A program made the translations under genes and the position numbers. Of a stretch of 64,000 nucleotides of DNA, positions 34,148-44,486 are shown in pieces; within the stretch, counting starts at the first letter, position 1; each line of letters starts with the position of its first letter. The DNA is from Rhinopomastus cyanomelas (Eukaryota > Chordata > Aves > Bucerotiformes > Rhinopomastidae), in NCBI GenBank assembly GCA_013400115.1, contig VXBP01002360.1, positions 63,583 to 127,582 on the forward strand, in the 5' to 3' direction. The notes under the pieces were generated by a model, which was not told where the DNA came from, searched no databases, and was given only the letters and a program-made list of their open reading frames with translations.

Positions 34148-34822
34148 ATCACAGAATCATTGAGGCTGGAGAAGCCCTCTGAGCTCATCCAGCCCAGCCC
34201 AGGACCTAACATCACCACAATCAGCCAGACCAGGGCACTGAGGGGCCACAGTCTGTCCCTTGTACACCTCCAGAGATGGGGACTCCACCACTGCCCTGGG
34301 CAGTGCATTCCAGTGTCTGATCACCCTTTCCATGAGGAAGGGCTTCCTAACATCCAACCTAACCCTCCTCTGGTGCAGCTTCAAGTGCTGCCCTCTTTGA
34401 CCCTCATCAGACTACAACCTCCCTTCACGGAGCTGGAGAGAGGGAGAAGGTCTCCCCTGAGTCTCCTCTTCTCCACGTTAAACACCCCCAGCTCCCTCAG
34501 CCTCTCCTCATTAGATTCTCCCTCCAGTCCCTTCCCCAACCTCGTTGCTCCTCTGGACCCACTCCAGCCCCTCCATCTCTTTCTTGAAGTGAGGGGCCCA
34601 CAACTGCCCCCAGTACTAGAGGGGAGGCCTCCCCAGTGCCCAGTCCAGGAGGAGAATGACCTCCCTAGTCCCGCTGGCCACACTATTGCTGATCCCAGCC
34701 AGGATGCCACTGGCCTTTTGTGCCACCTGGCCCCCTGCTGGCCCCTGTTCAGCGAGTTGTCACCCAGTATTCCCAGTTCCCTCTCTGCCAGGCTGCTCTC
34801 CAGCCACTCGTCCCCCAGGAGA
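34148..34822 (-). mobile_element. CR1 LINE, group C, about 675 bp
   Basis: Tail TCACAGAATCATTGAGGCTG and CCAGCCCAGCCCAGGACC at the left; ORF2 sequence at the right up to about 34822. A 109-codon minus frame reads FSSWTGHWGGLPSSTGGSCG and so on, a shifted frame of ORF2. Positions 34546-34730 match 51254-51438 with one difference. Confidence 0.94.
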
Positions 34823-35580
34823 AGCTGACAGTCAGTTTAGAGCTGAATATTATTGGCAAGAAGCTACAGTCAGCTGAGACAAAAAAACACGGGAGGAGTT
34901 AATGCACGTTTGTGTTGTGTTGACTATGAAATGCTTTTAAATCATTAATTAGTTCTGGAGAGGAAACAACCTTTCCCCCAGAGCAGCAGAGCATTGCTCA
35001 GTTCCTCCTGGCAGCACAATTATCCTTGGTGCAAACTTTGTCATCGTGTTTATTCATTAAAAGAAACAACAACTACCCCAATTCCAACGTGGGAATGCCA
35101 AATTTTGACACATTTTTAGAATCAGAACTTCTCACTTCACTAGCAGTGTTATGTGCTTAACAAGACACCTTTCATCAGTCAATGAAGCAGCCTTTGTTTG
35201 CTGCTGTAGTTGCTCATTTAGGGCACTGCTGTACCATCTTCTGGAGCGGTGTGACCCGTCTGCTTGAAACGAGCTCGAGTTCACCGCATCGCGGTGAGTC
35301 AGCTGCGATTGCTCATGTCCCTGCCATCAGCTAAGCTCTTCCCTCTCCTTCAGAGCTGTTTTTCATACTGCTCTTTCCTTCTTGGGGTGTCCTCTGCTTG
35401 GTGTTGAAGGTTGTGGACTGTGTAGTTTTAAGAAGCCCTGAATGGGATTTCTCATGAGCTTGGGCTGGGCTCCTCTCTGCCCCGGGGTCTCCAGGCAGGT
35501 CTTTGGATGAAAAGAAAGTTCAAGAGTGGTGGTACAGAAGCTCCTGCTGCAGAAGTGGGTGGGAGGTGTCCTAAACACTT
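34823..35580. other. CR1-free block, no gene recognised
   Basis: Contains the CpG-rich palindrome and AP-1-type site at 35282-35305. No coding sequence is recognised. Confidence 0.4.
35282..35305. promoter_or_regulatory. Small palindrome with AP-1 and E-box-type motifs
   Basis: CACCGC-ATC-GCGGTG is a perfect 6-bp inverted repeat (35282-35296). It overlaps TGAGTCA (35295-35301, AP-1 consensus), which overlaps CAGCTG (35300-35305). Around nine CpG lie within 80 bp. Regulatory use is inference. Confidence 0.25.
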
Positions 35581-35781
35581 TGGTCCAGTTCTGGAGCCCT
35601 TATTACAAGAAGGATGTGGATGTGCTGGAGCATGTCCAGAGGAGGGCCACAAGGATGACCAGAAGGCTGGAGCACCTCTCCTATGAGGTCCGACTGACAG
35701 AGTTGGGGCTGTTCAGTCTGGAGAAGAGGACGCTCCCAGGTGACCTTATTGTGGCCTTCCAGTGTCTGAAGGGGGCTACAA
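35581..35781 (+). mobile_element. CR1 LINE internal fragment, 3' end missing
   Basis: ORF2 only: TTTGGTCCAGTTCTGGAGCC, the LEHVQRRATRMTRRLEHLSY and LGLFSLEKRTLPGDL region, stopping at CTGAAGGGGGCTACA. CR1 copies normally lose the 5' end, so loss of the 3' end implies a later break or deletion. Confidence 0.9.
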
Positions 35782-36187
35782 AAAGTCCCTGAATATTGTT
35801 ATCAATTTACCCTGAGTGCTTAATTCAGAGCAAAAATTCCAAAAAATGAGAGGGGGAGGGAACAAAAAAAAAACCCCCACGTGGTTTTTAGTGTGTGCTG
35901 TAAATTTGGTTAACTTTTCATAGTTCTTAATAGGCTTTTTTCCTAAAAAATCTAATTTTTATGTCAGTGTCTTCATTGTGATTAGTGAAAGAATCAGGAA
36001 CTTTAACTGATTTTTTTTTTTTTTTCAGTAAATCTGGATCAGTCAGAAAAAACTGCACAGGAGGAATGGAACTGGCTTTCAAGATCCTTTTCCAAATATA
36101 TTCTTGGACCAAAGGACCACTTCTTTTATGACAGCAGGGTAAGAGGCTCAAAGCAATATGAAGTGGAAATCGCAGCAGCATCAGAAT
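35782..36187. other. Stretch between two CR1 pieces, holds best exon candidate
   Basis: Includes an A9C5 run (about 35862-35879), a T15 run (36011-36025) and the segment 36029-36138. The flanking CR1 pieces lie in consecutive order of the element. Confidence 0.4.
36029..36138 (+). CDS. Candidate internal exon, unrecognised gene
   Basis: 110 bp between a T15-CAG acceptor and an AGCAGG|GTAAGA donor. One frame is fully open: two bases complete an earlier codon, then 36 codons reading NLDQSEKTAQEEWNWLSR, then SFSKYILGPKDHFFYDSR, and the exon ends on a codon boundary. The residue mix looks like real protein (W-N-W, charged and aromatic residues evenly spread). The other two frames hold stops (TAA at the first codon; TGA near the end). 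I do not recognise the family. If real, this window lies inside a plus-strand gene with large introns. Against it: the same frame stays open past the donor into CR1 sequence (about 104 codons in all), and pseudo-exons are common. Confidence 0.3.
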
Positions 36188-36410
36188 GTTCAGATTGGAT
36201 CTTAGGAAAAAATTCTTCCCTGAAGCAGTGGGAAGAGGCCTTGGAACAGGCTGCCCAGGGATGGAGTGAAGGCACCGTCCCTGGAGAGGGTCTGCAGATG
36301 GGCAGACAGGATGTTTGAGGAGATGGTTTAGTGGTTTGGGGTTGTAAGGTGGGCTGTTGGACATGATGATCTCAAAGGTCTTTGCTAACCTTGGTGATGC
36401 CAAGATCAGA
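36188..36410 (+). mobile_element. CR1 LINE 3' part, old
   Basis: From CAGATTGGATCTTAGGAAAA and GGAACAGGCTGCCCAGGGAT to GATGATCTCAAAGGTCTTTG. It could be the missing 3' half of the copy at 35581, or an independent insertion. Confidence 0.85.
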
Positions 36411-37449
36411 TAAGTCTGCAGTGAGGATGCAGGATAAGGACTGGATTGTACCAGTCAACTAGCCTGCAGCTGGTTAAAATCAACGAGGCCTTGGCTGTTG
36501 CCTTCAGTGAGTTTTGAATCAGGACTTTGTTTTGGCCATCACCTCATGGCTTAAGCCACAGCATTTTAATGTGGACTACGTAGTCACAAGAAAAAGAGCA
36601 TCTCCAAATGTCACCTTCTTCCATTCCTGGGTCCCTAAGGAGGCACAAACAGAAGGGGGTTGTGTGGCTCCTGCTGCCTGTGTGCGTCATGGATTCGAGG
36701 TCCATGCTGCAGCACTTGCAGCTCAACGGCTGATGGATAGGGAATTTATGTAGGAGTGTGGTTGTGCAAGGCTGCAGTGATGTCATGAGGGACAGACGTT
36801 TCCACCTGAACTGAGAAGTCCATCAGCGCAGAGGTGAGGGGTCGGGACGACAGCCGCTCACACACCGAAGTCAATGCAGAGTTTTCTTATTAACCAGTAG
36901 CTCTCTGTAGCCTCACATCCCCAACCTGCTCTACAGACCTTTGGCTACAGAAGGTGCAGAAAAAAGGGGTCTCGTGGTTTATGCTGGGAGAAAGTAGAAT
37001 ATTCAAGGATTTGCATAAATGTGATCTCTACTTGTTGACTCTCTGGGCACAGTGGGCTTTAGAAATGTCCAGTGATTCATGAAAAAAGAGGAAGAAAGGA
37101 GCAGTTAGGAGTGGGGGAAGGTATTTTTCTCTTGGAAAAAAGGTTGAAGTGGCTAGTAACATGGCTTCAATTACCCAGCAGGGTATCACTGAACCTCTTG
37201 ACCTCTCCTCCTTCATCTTCTACCCTTGCCTTCATCCCTAATTTAAGCAGGAGGAAGAGCCCATCTTTCATGGTAGAATGGAAAGTGAGATTAAATGCTC
37301 ATTAGCACCAAGCAATTTCTCTTTCATCCTTTCTTCCCTCTGGTTTTAGGCAGTGCCCTGAATGCTTTAAATGTGTTTATCTGAGTGAAACTGTCTGTTT
37401 CAGTGCACTTAGCAGGGGAGCATGTCCACACCTCGTCTGTACCTTCACC
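36411..37449. other. 1-kb CR1-free block, nothing recognised
   Basis: No repeat or gene seen. Confidence 0.45.
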
Positions 37450-37965
37450 AGCATCCCAGTAGACCAGGCTGAAAGGGACCTTGAGGATCATCTAAGTCCA
37501 ACCCTTTAAGCTAAAGCAATCCAGTTTAAATGAGCTGGCCCAGCACCCTGTCAAGCTGAGCCTCAAACTGTCTCAAGCTGAGGACTCCACCACTTCCCCT
37601 GGGAAGACCATTCTAGTGTCTGATTGCTCTCACAGGGAAACATTTCTCTCTGGATTCCAATCAGAATCTGCCCAGGAGCAGTTTGTGTCCATCAACCCTG
37701 GTCTTTTCTGTGGGGCACCATGTGAAAACGGAGTCTCCATCTTCTTGGCAGCCACCCTTCTTGTCCTGGTACATGGTGATAAGGTCCCCCACTAAGTCTT
37801 CTCTTTTAAAGGCTGAACATAAGCAGCTCTCTCAGCCTTTCTTCAAATGGCAGAGCTTATAGTCCTTTGCTCATACTCACAGCCTTTCTCTGGACCTTCT
37901 CCAGCCTGTCTGCATCTTTTGTCTACAGCAGGGACCAAACCTGAACCCAAGGACTCAAGGTGTGG
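37450..37965 (-). mobile_element. Old CR1 LINE, host of a nested copy (left part)
   Basis: 3' end at left (GGACCTTGAGGATCATCTAA). Then CTGGGAAGACCATTCTAGTG, GATAAGGTCCCCCACTAAGT and CTTCTCCAGCCTGTCTGCAT. It breaks at CTCAAGGTGTGGTCA, and the expected continuation appears at 38146. Confidence 0.88.
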
Positions 37966-38145
37966 TCATAGAATCATTAAGGTTGGAAGAGATCTCCAAG
38001 ATCATGCAGTCCAACTGTCAACCCAACCCCACTTTGGCCACTAAACCCAGTTCTCTAGGACAACAACTACTCGCTTTGTGAACCCCTCTGGGGATGACAA
38101 CTCCACCACCTCTGTGGACAGCCTGTGTCAATACCTCACCACCCT
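37966..38145 (-). mobile_element. CR1 LINE nested in another CR1
   Basis: Begins with its own 3' tail (TAGAATCATTAAGGTTGGAA). Then CAGTCCAACTGTCAACCCAA and CCACCACCTCTGTGGACAGC, ending at CTCACCACCCTG. Same orientation as its host. Confidence 0.88.
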
Positions 38146-38186
38146 GGTCTGACCAGTGCTGAGTAGAGCAGGATAACGACGTCGTT
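38146..38186 (-). mobile_element. Old CR1 LINE, host of a nested copy (right part)
   Basis: GTCTGACCAGTGCTGAGTAG AGCAGGATAACGAC is the normal CR1 continuation of GGTGTGGTC at 37965. It includes a perfect 12-bp palindrome AACGACGTCGTT (38175-38186). The host may extend somewhat further right. Confidence 0.8.
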
Positions 38187-38653
38187 TACCACTTGCCATT
38201 GTCAGTGCCTTGTTGCACGACCCCAGTAACCTCTGCTCTGCCTGTTTTCTGCTGTCCTGGCTCCCCTGCACCTTTAATCACCACAGTATTTGAGTTCCAC
38301 TCATCAGCACATTGATCATCGTGGCTGCCATCTGTCACATGTTTGTCCTCACACAGGGCCTTGTTTGGATGGGGTTTTGATTGGGGCAGAGTTTTATTAC
38401 AAGTGGCTAAAAATAGGTGGAAATGTGGCTTGACCTCAGAGCAGAAGGTGACGATGTCAGTGATGTTCTAAGCTCCTAATTCATGTGGGAGTTTACCCCA
38501 CAACCCCGAGACAACGATGTTTTCCTGAGAGAGGAGACCTTGCACTTGTAGAAGGTCCTGTTGGCCCTTTCCAAATCTCAGCAGATGTTTTAGGTCATCT
38601 GGGCCCCCTTCAAAGGACCATCGTTGTGGTGCTCCTGGGAGCTTTGGTTCTGG
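38187..38653. other. Single-copy stretch, nothing recognised
   Basis: The first part may be decayed CR1 sequence. No gene. Confidence 0.35.
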
Positions 38654-38972
38654 TTAATGTTCATAAATATATGAAGGGTGGGTGTCAGGAGGATGGATGC
38701 TCAGTGTCATCTAGTGATAGGACAAGGGGCAGTGGGTGTCAGCTGGAACAGAGGAGGTTCCACATCAATCTGAGAAGGAACTTCTTCATGGTGAAGGTGA
38801 CAGAACCCTGGAACAGGCTGCCCATGGGAGCTGTGGAGGCTCCTCTGGAGATGTTTAAACCCACCTGGATGTGTTCTTGTGCGACTGGGTCTAGAGGATC
38901 CTGCTGTGGCAGGGGGATTGGACTGGATGATCTTTCAAGGTCCCTTCCAATCCCTCATCTTCTGTGAATCTG
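38654..38972 (+). mobile_element. CR1 LINE, group A, about 320 bp
   Basis: TTCATAAATATATGAAGGGT to TTCCAATCCCTCATCTTCTG. A 160-codon frame (38485-38967) overlaps it; only its second half is CR1 ORF2 (EQRRFHINLRRNFFMVKVTE). Confidence 0.94.
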
Positions 38973-39865
38973 GGATTTTTGGCCCACTCCTCCATCCCGG
39001 GTTGCTGCTGCAGCTCTTTGCTGGTCGATCAGAGCCCTTTTCGATGCTGTGCTTGTGCACGGCTGTGTCACTGCAGCAAGGTTTGCACTGTTTTCCTCCA
39101 GCAGCCCGGCACTAAAACACCTCCTGTTACAAATAGATTTAAAACAGCTCAATCGATTCAGCCTGGAGAAGTAATGGGTGAATGGATGAGGTAATAAAAC
39201 CAAGGTGTGTGTCCAGAAAGGAAGCAAAATGTGGTGTTCAAAGCCCTGCAAGGGGCAAGGCTTGCGGTGACATTCATAACGCGGGTGGAAGATCAGTGCA
39301 GCATGTTCTGTTACTGCTTCCACAACGCTTGGAGAATTAATACTGAGGCTTCTTGTTCCACCCAGAAATAGATCTGACTCTGCTGGGTTATCACTGCTCT
39401 TATCTCTGCTCAGTCCTACAGGTTTCTCTGAGGACGTGGCTCTTAGACCCATCCAGTGAAACCTGGCCATGCAGCCAGGGTGATTTTGGCCCACGTTTTT
39501 AATTAAGCTAATAAATCTTGGAATATAGATAAGGTCTCTTGCAGCTGGCAGTTTCTATATCAGAGCTGATCCCTGCTTCTCGACAGGGCCATTGCTAACT
39601 GGAATTGTTTTGGTCATTTTCCTCCCTGTATCAGGAGGACAGCGTGGCAGTAAATTCACACCAGAGCTGTGATGTACCGGAATCCTGTGCTAGCCTTCGA
39701 GGCTTTTAGCTCCTGTTCACCTTTTCTTACAGTTTAATTTCATTCCAGCTTATGAACCGATGAAGTGCTGTGTGGAAAGGACTCTCTCTTTTAATAGAAG
39801 TGTCCAACAAAACCTCCTTTTCAGGTGAAGTAGAGCCTTCCAGGTTCTAGCTGGGAGATCACACC
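38973..39865. other. CR1-free block, long but unrecognised minus frame
   Basis: The minus frame 38955-39494 (179 codons) is the longest outside CR1. Its composition shows no domain, and about one such frame is expected by chance in this window. Confidence 0.45.
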
Positions 39866-40479
39866 AGCAGGTGCCCATGTGGCCAAGAAGTCCAGTGGTG
39901 TCCTGGCCTGGATTAGAAACTGTGCATCCAGCAGGAGCAAGGAGGTGATTGTCCCCCTGTACTCAGCACTGGTGAGGCTGCACCTTGAGTACTGGGTCCA
40001 GTTTTGGGCACCTCAGTACAAAGGGGACACTGAGGTGCTGGAGCGAGTGCAGAGGAGGGAAACGGAGCTGGTGAAGGGTCTGGAGAAGAAATCTGATGAG
40101 GAGAGATGGAGAGAGTTGGGGCTGTTTAGTTTGAGGAAGAGGAGGCTGAGGGGAGACCTCATCATTATCTACAACTATCTGAAAGCACATTGTGGAGAGG
40201 TTGGTGCTGGTCTCTTCCCACAGCTAATTAGTGATAAAACCAGAGGGAAGGGCTTCGAGCTTCAACAGGGGAGGTTTTGAGTGGACATCAGGAAAAAATT
40301 CCTCATGGAAAGAGTGGTCAAGCAGTGGAACAGGCTGCCCGGGGTGGTGGCTGAGTCCCCATCCCTGGCTGTGTTTAAAAGTCACTTAAATGTAGTGTTG
40401 GGAGATCTGGTTCAGGGAGATTGGACTGGATGATCTTTCGAGGTCCCTTCCAATCCCCAATGTTCTGTGATTCTGTGAA
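39866..40479 (+). mobile_element. CR1 LINE, B/A hybrid, about 615 bp
   Basis: The body is group B: an open 133-codon ORF2 piece at 39879-40280 with RLHLEYWVQFWAPQYKGD and LGLFSLRKRRLRGDL, then GGTGGTGGCTGAGTCC. After AGATCTGGTTCAGGGA (about 40412) it switches to the group-A end: GATTGGACTGGATGATCTTT, GGTCCCTTCCAATCCCCAAT. Confidence 0.93.
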
Positions 40480-41450
40480 AGAGGTGGCATCTCCTGCCTG
40501 CAGTCCATAGTCTAAATAATAAATATTCATGAAGGAAGAAGAAACAACAAACATCCTGTTTTCCAGCTGTAAAATTATGGGGATGTAACAGTAGAGCTGG
40601 ATGAGATGATCAGTCAGGGAAGTCTTGCTCTGCTGAAAACACACGTGGGAGCAAAAACCTTTCCATGGAACTACACAAATACAGGAGCAGGGATACAGAA
40701 GACAAGAGGAGAAGACAAGAGTTCAAGTGTTCTTTCTAGTTTTATGAAAAACAGGAGGAAGAACATCTTGGAGATGAGGGGTAGAACAGCTGGCTGGTGG
40801 AAACAGAAGGTTTTGGTTTTGTGCAGCACTGGACTTTGTCATGGTTTACTGGGAGTTGGTGTCACTGCCCAGAACAGGCTGTGTTTCATGGATAAGGAGC
40901 TCATTTTCTCAACTGGAGATCAGCTTGAATAAGTAGGAAAAGAAGTATCAACATGAATAAGGGACATAAAGAGAGTGGGCTGATGTGGCGAGGAATGTGA
41001 AGGCAACGCATCGTTCACTAAATCATTTACCCATTCTACAACTGGCTAATGAGCTGGGGGAACTGGTAATTCTCATTGATGACAAGAAATTGGGCTTAAC
41101 TGGCATTGTTGAAAGCTGGTGGGAGGATTTGTGTGACTAGAATGTTAAAGCCTTGATCTGCAGCTTGTTTAGGAAATAGAGAGTGAGAAAATTAACTTCT
41201 ATATCAAAGGTACGTTTGATAACTCAGAGCTACAACATCTTGAATGCATATGAATCAATGTACTGCTTCAGATGCTCACTGGGCTCTGTGATAGATCTCA
41301 GACCTGCACAAAAGGATGGGGCAAACTAATGTAGGGAAGGAAAAACTGCACCCCAGTGGACCCCAGTCTGGAAGGTGGGGGCAGATGGTGAATAGGCACT
41401 GCTGTAAAACAGCCCTAGAGAGAGAGGATAGAAGCTATGAGGGAGAGGAT
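40480..41450. other. CR1-free block with a possible old LINE relic
   Basis: Holds the endonuclease-like relic at 41018-41160. Otherwise unrecognised. Confidence 0.4.
41018..41160 (+). pseudogene. Possible ancient CR1/L3-type endonuclease relic
   Basis: One frame reads QLANELGELVILIDDKK, then LGLTGIVESWWEDLCD before a stop. This recalls the start of CR1-clade ORF2 endonucleases, where an N-K-x-x-E-L-E segment is followed by I-T-E-T-W-W-D. The match is short and degraded, so chance is possible. Confidence 0.3.
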
Positions 41451-41892
41451 AGACATTATATGTGATCATATCTCCTCAAAATATATCTCTGGGTCACTGT
41501 TTCTCTATCATCAGAGAACAGTCCATACAGATTTGAGAGCACTCTGAAGGGCTGATCTGCTCGTTCCTGTGCTTGTGCTTATTTAGCCTGATCACAGACT
41601 GTATCACCCTTTGCTGCCTGGTTTTGCCCCAGCTGGTTCTCCTTTTTAAACACATTAGTGCCCAAATTATACATCAATAACGTGACAAACAGTAATTTAA
41701 TGTAGATAATCTGGCAAGTGAGGTAGGAACAGCTTTGAGCACAGCAGGTCACGTTGTGCTCTCAAATTGCCTTTCAGAGACCACGTCACAGATGTTAGAT
41801 AGCTTTTCCCCTCGTGTTTCTCATTCCTGCTAAGCAGAAAGATGCTTCAGGTTAGATATTTCCACCAGACAGTTTTACCTGCACAGAAACAA

Positions 41893-42043
41893 ATCACAGA
41901 ATGGTTCAGGTTAGAAAAGACCCCTGGGATCATCAATCCAACTGTGAACTCTACTCTGTAAAGCTCAGCCCTAAACCTGAACCCCCAACAACCTTTAAAC
42001 ACATCCAGGGATGGGGACTCAGCCACCTCCCTGGGGAGCCTGT
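41893..42043 (-). mobile_element. CR1 LINE, group B-like, in duplication copy 1
   Basis: ATCACAGAATGGTTCAGGTT, GGGATCATCAATCCAACTGT, AAACACATCCAGGGATGGGG; about 150 bp, old. Confidence 0.88.
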
Positions 42044-42892
42044 ATTCTTGCCTTCCCCAAAAATATAACAGCTGCAGTGTAGATGGAATTGAGAAACTCT
42101 CTGTATGACCAGGTGTCTCTCCTCTGCTGGTTTCTAGGGTGATAGTCCAGAAAATGCATCAGAAATGGAGGCAGACTGAGCCCAGCCCTCCGTGGATTCC
42201 AGCAGGGAGACAGGTCTTTCTGTCTCTCTTCTAGCCAACGTGAAATGATTGAGCCTTGGCATCATCACACCAGAGCAGTCTGTTGGGACCCTGCTGCTTT
42301 ACTTGGGGAGACTGAAGGCTCCATGAGGTGGGTGCTGGAGAGCTCAGTTTCAGTAGGTTCCTCTCCTAGCCAAGCTCAGGACACTCAAGAAGTATTTTGC
42401 AGTAGCCAGCAAAATGTTTTCTTCTGTTTTCCATGCTCTGTGCCCCACTCAGCTAGAGTAACTCAAGTTTATGAGACTTAAAAAGACAATTTTATTAGCT
42501 TCTCTAATGTAGGCTTCAGCATTTCAATAAAGCCTGTGAGCTGCATTCTGCGGCACGAACAGATGCCCCCAAAGGAAGGAGATGCCTTCTCCTGAGAGTG
42601 GAAGCAAAGCAGATTTCATGATAGGAAAAAAGCTGTTCTGGTTTTGCTTCTCTCAGAGATGCTAATCACTGGCTACCTAAAGCCCCTGTCAGGGTCAGAC
42701 CCTTTCTTATTAGAGGCAGCTGAACACCTACTGCACTGTATAGAATGATGCAGCTGCCACCAGGCTCTGGTCCAGTGTTCTGTAGCTACTGTATAAACTG
42801 TAAAGCCAACATGAAACCCCCAGGATGCAGCCTCTGCTGGATTCCCCAGCTTGTCCCTGTGATCTAAAGGACAATTTTTTAAAGGATTGTCT
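42044..42892. other. Single-copy content of duplication copy 1
   Basis: No gene recognised. A 78-codon frame (42245-42481) recurs at 43764-44000 with one residue changed (G to D) because of the duplication. Confidence 0.5.
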
Positions 42893-42968
42893 TCCTTCCT
42901 TTTCCCCTCCTTCTCCTTCCTACCCTTCCTTTTCCCCTTCCCCTTCTTCCCCTTCCTCCCTTCCTTCC
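42893..42968 (+). repeat. Truncated polypyrimidine tract
   Basis: About 75 bp of CCTT/CCCTT repeats. It is the left part of the tract seen whole at 44403-44688. Confidence 0.9.
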
Positions 42969-42969
42969 N
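42969..42969. other. Assembly join (single n)
   Basis: One ambiguous base lies exactly between the two copies of the duplication and inside a pyrimidine repeat. It looks like a contig join, not a real unknown base. Confidence 0.9.
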
Positions 42970-44486
42970 AGACATTATATGTGATCATATCTCCTCAAAA
43001 TATATCTCTGGGTCACTGTTTCTCTATCATCAGAGAACAGTCCATACAGATTTGAGAGCACTCTGAAGGGCTGATCTGCTCGTTCCTGTGCTTGTGCTTA
43101 TTTAGCCTGATCACAGACTGTATCACCCTTTGCTGCCTGGTTTTGCCCCAGCTGGTTCTCCTTTTTAAACACATTAGTGCCCAAATTATACATCAATAAC
43201 GTGACAAACAGTAATTTAATGTAGATAATCTGGCAAGTGAGGTAGGAACAGCTTTGAGCACAGCAGGTCACGTTGTGCTCTCAAATTGCCTTTCAGAGAC
43301 CACGTCACAGATGTTAGATAGCTTTTCCCCTCGTGTTTCTCATTCCTGCTAAGCAGAAAGATGCTTCAGGTTAGATATTTCCACCAGACAGTTTTACCTG
43401 CACAGAAACAAATCACAGAATGGTTCAGGTTAGAAAAGACCCCTGGGATCATCAATCCAACTGTGAACTCTACTCTGTAAAGCTCAGCCCTAAACCTGAA
43501 CCCCCAACAACCTTTAAACACATCCAGGGATGGGGACTCAGCCACCTCCCTGGGGAGCCTGTATTCTTGCCTTCCCCAAAGATATAACAGCTGCAGTGTA
43601 GATGGAATTGAGAAACTCTCTGTATGACCAGGTGTCTCTCCTCTGCTGGTTTCTAGGGTGATAGTCCAGAAAATGCATCAGAAATGGAGGCAGACTGAGC
43701 CCAGCCCTCCGTGGATTCCAGCAGGGAGACAGGTCTTTCTGTCTCTCTTCTAGCCAACGTGAAATGATTGAGCCTTGGCATCATCACACCAGAGCAGTCT
43801 GTTGGGACCCTGCTGCTTTACTTGGGGAGACTGAAGACTCCATGAGGTGGGTGCTGGAGAGCTCAGTTTCAGTAGGTTCCTCTCCTAGCCAAGCTCAGGA
43901 CACTCAAGAAGTATTTTGCAGTAGCCAGCAAAATGTTTTCTTCTGTTTTCCATGCTCTGTGCCCCACTCAGCTAGAGTAACTCAAGTTTATGAGACTTAA
44001 AAAGACAATTTTATTAGCTTCTCTAATGTAGGCTTCAGCATTTCAATAAAGCCTGTGAGCTGCATTCTGCGGCACGAACGGATGCCCCCAAAGGAAGGAG
44101 ATGCCTTCTCCTGAGAGTGGAAGCAAAGCAGATTTCATGATAGGAAAAAAGCTGTTCTGGTTTTGCTTCTCTCAGAGATGCTAATCACTGGCTACCTAAA
44201 GCCCCTGTCAGGGTCAGACCCTTTCTTATTAGAGGCAGCTGAACACCTACTGCACTGTATAGAATGATGCAGCTGCCACCAGGCTCTGGTCCAGTGTTCT
44301 GTAGCTACTGTATAAACTGTAAAGCCAACATGAAACCCCCAGGATGCAGCCTCTGCTGGATTCCCCAGCTTGTCCCTGTGATCTAAAGGACAATTTTTAA
44401 AGGATTGTCTTCCTTCCTTTTCCCCTCCTTCTCCTTCCTACCCTTCCTTTTCCCCTTCCCCTTCTTCCCCTTCCTCCCTTCCTTCC
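42970..44486 (+). repeat. Copy 2 of the 1.52-kb direct duplication
   Basis: Starts AGACATTATATGTGATCATA, as at 41451, and follows copy 1 base for base at an offset of 1519 (1518 after the T-run indel). It then continues into unique polypyrimidine sequence. Confidence 0.97.
43412..43562 (-). mobile_element. CR1 LINE, second copy by duplication
   Basis: Same element as at 41893, repeated by the duplication and not an independent insertion. Confidence 0.88.

Larger units (their letters stand above)
41451..42968 (+). repeat. Copy 1 of a 1.52-kb direct duplication
   Basis: Identical to 42970-44486 except for about three substitutions and one T in a T-run (six T here, five in copy 2). It ends in the polypyrimidine tract just before the n at 42969. 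Confidence 0.97.

Noticed and set aside
38955..39494. 179-codon minus open frame outside CR1 (last bases touch a CR1 tail)
   Set aside because: No domain, no codon pattern or splice support. With six frames over 64 kb about one frame of this length is expected by chance.
42245..44000. Two nearly identical 78-codon frames as a possible gene pair
   Set aside because: They are the same sequence seen twice because of the duplication; no domain or signal.
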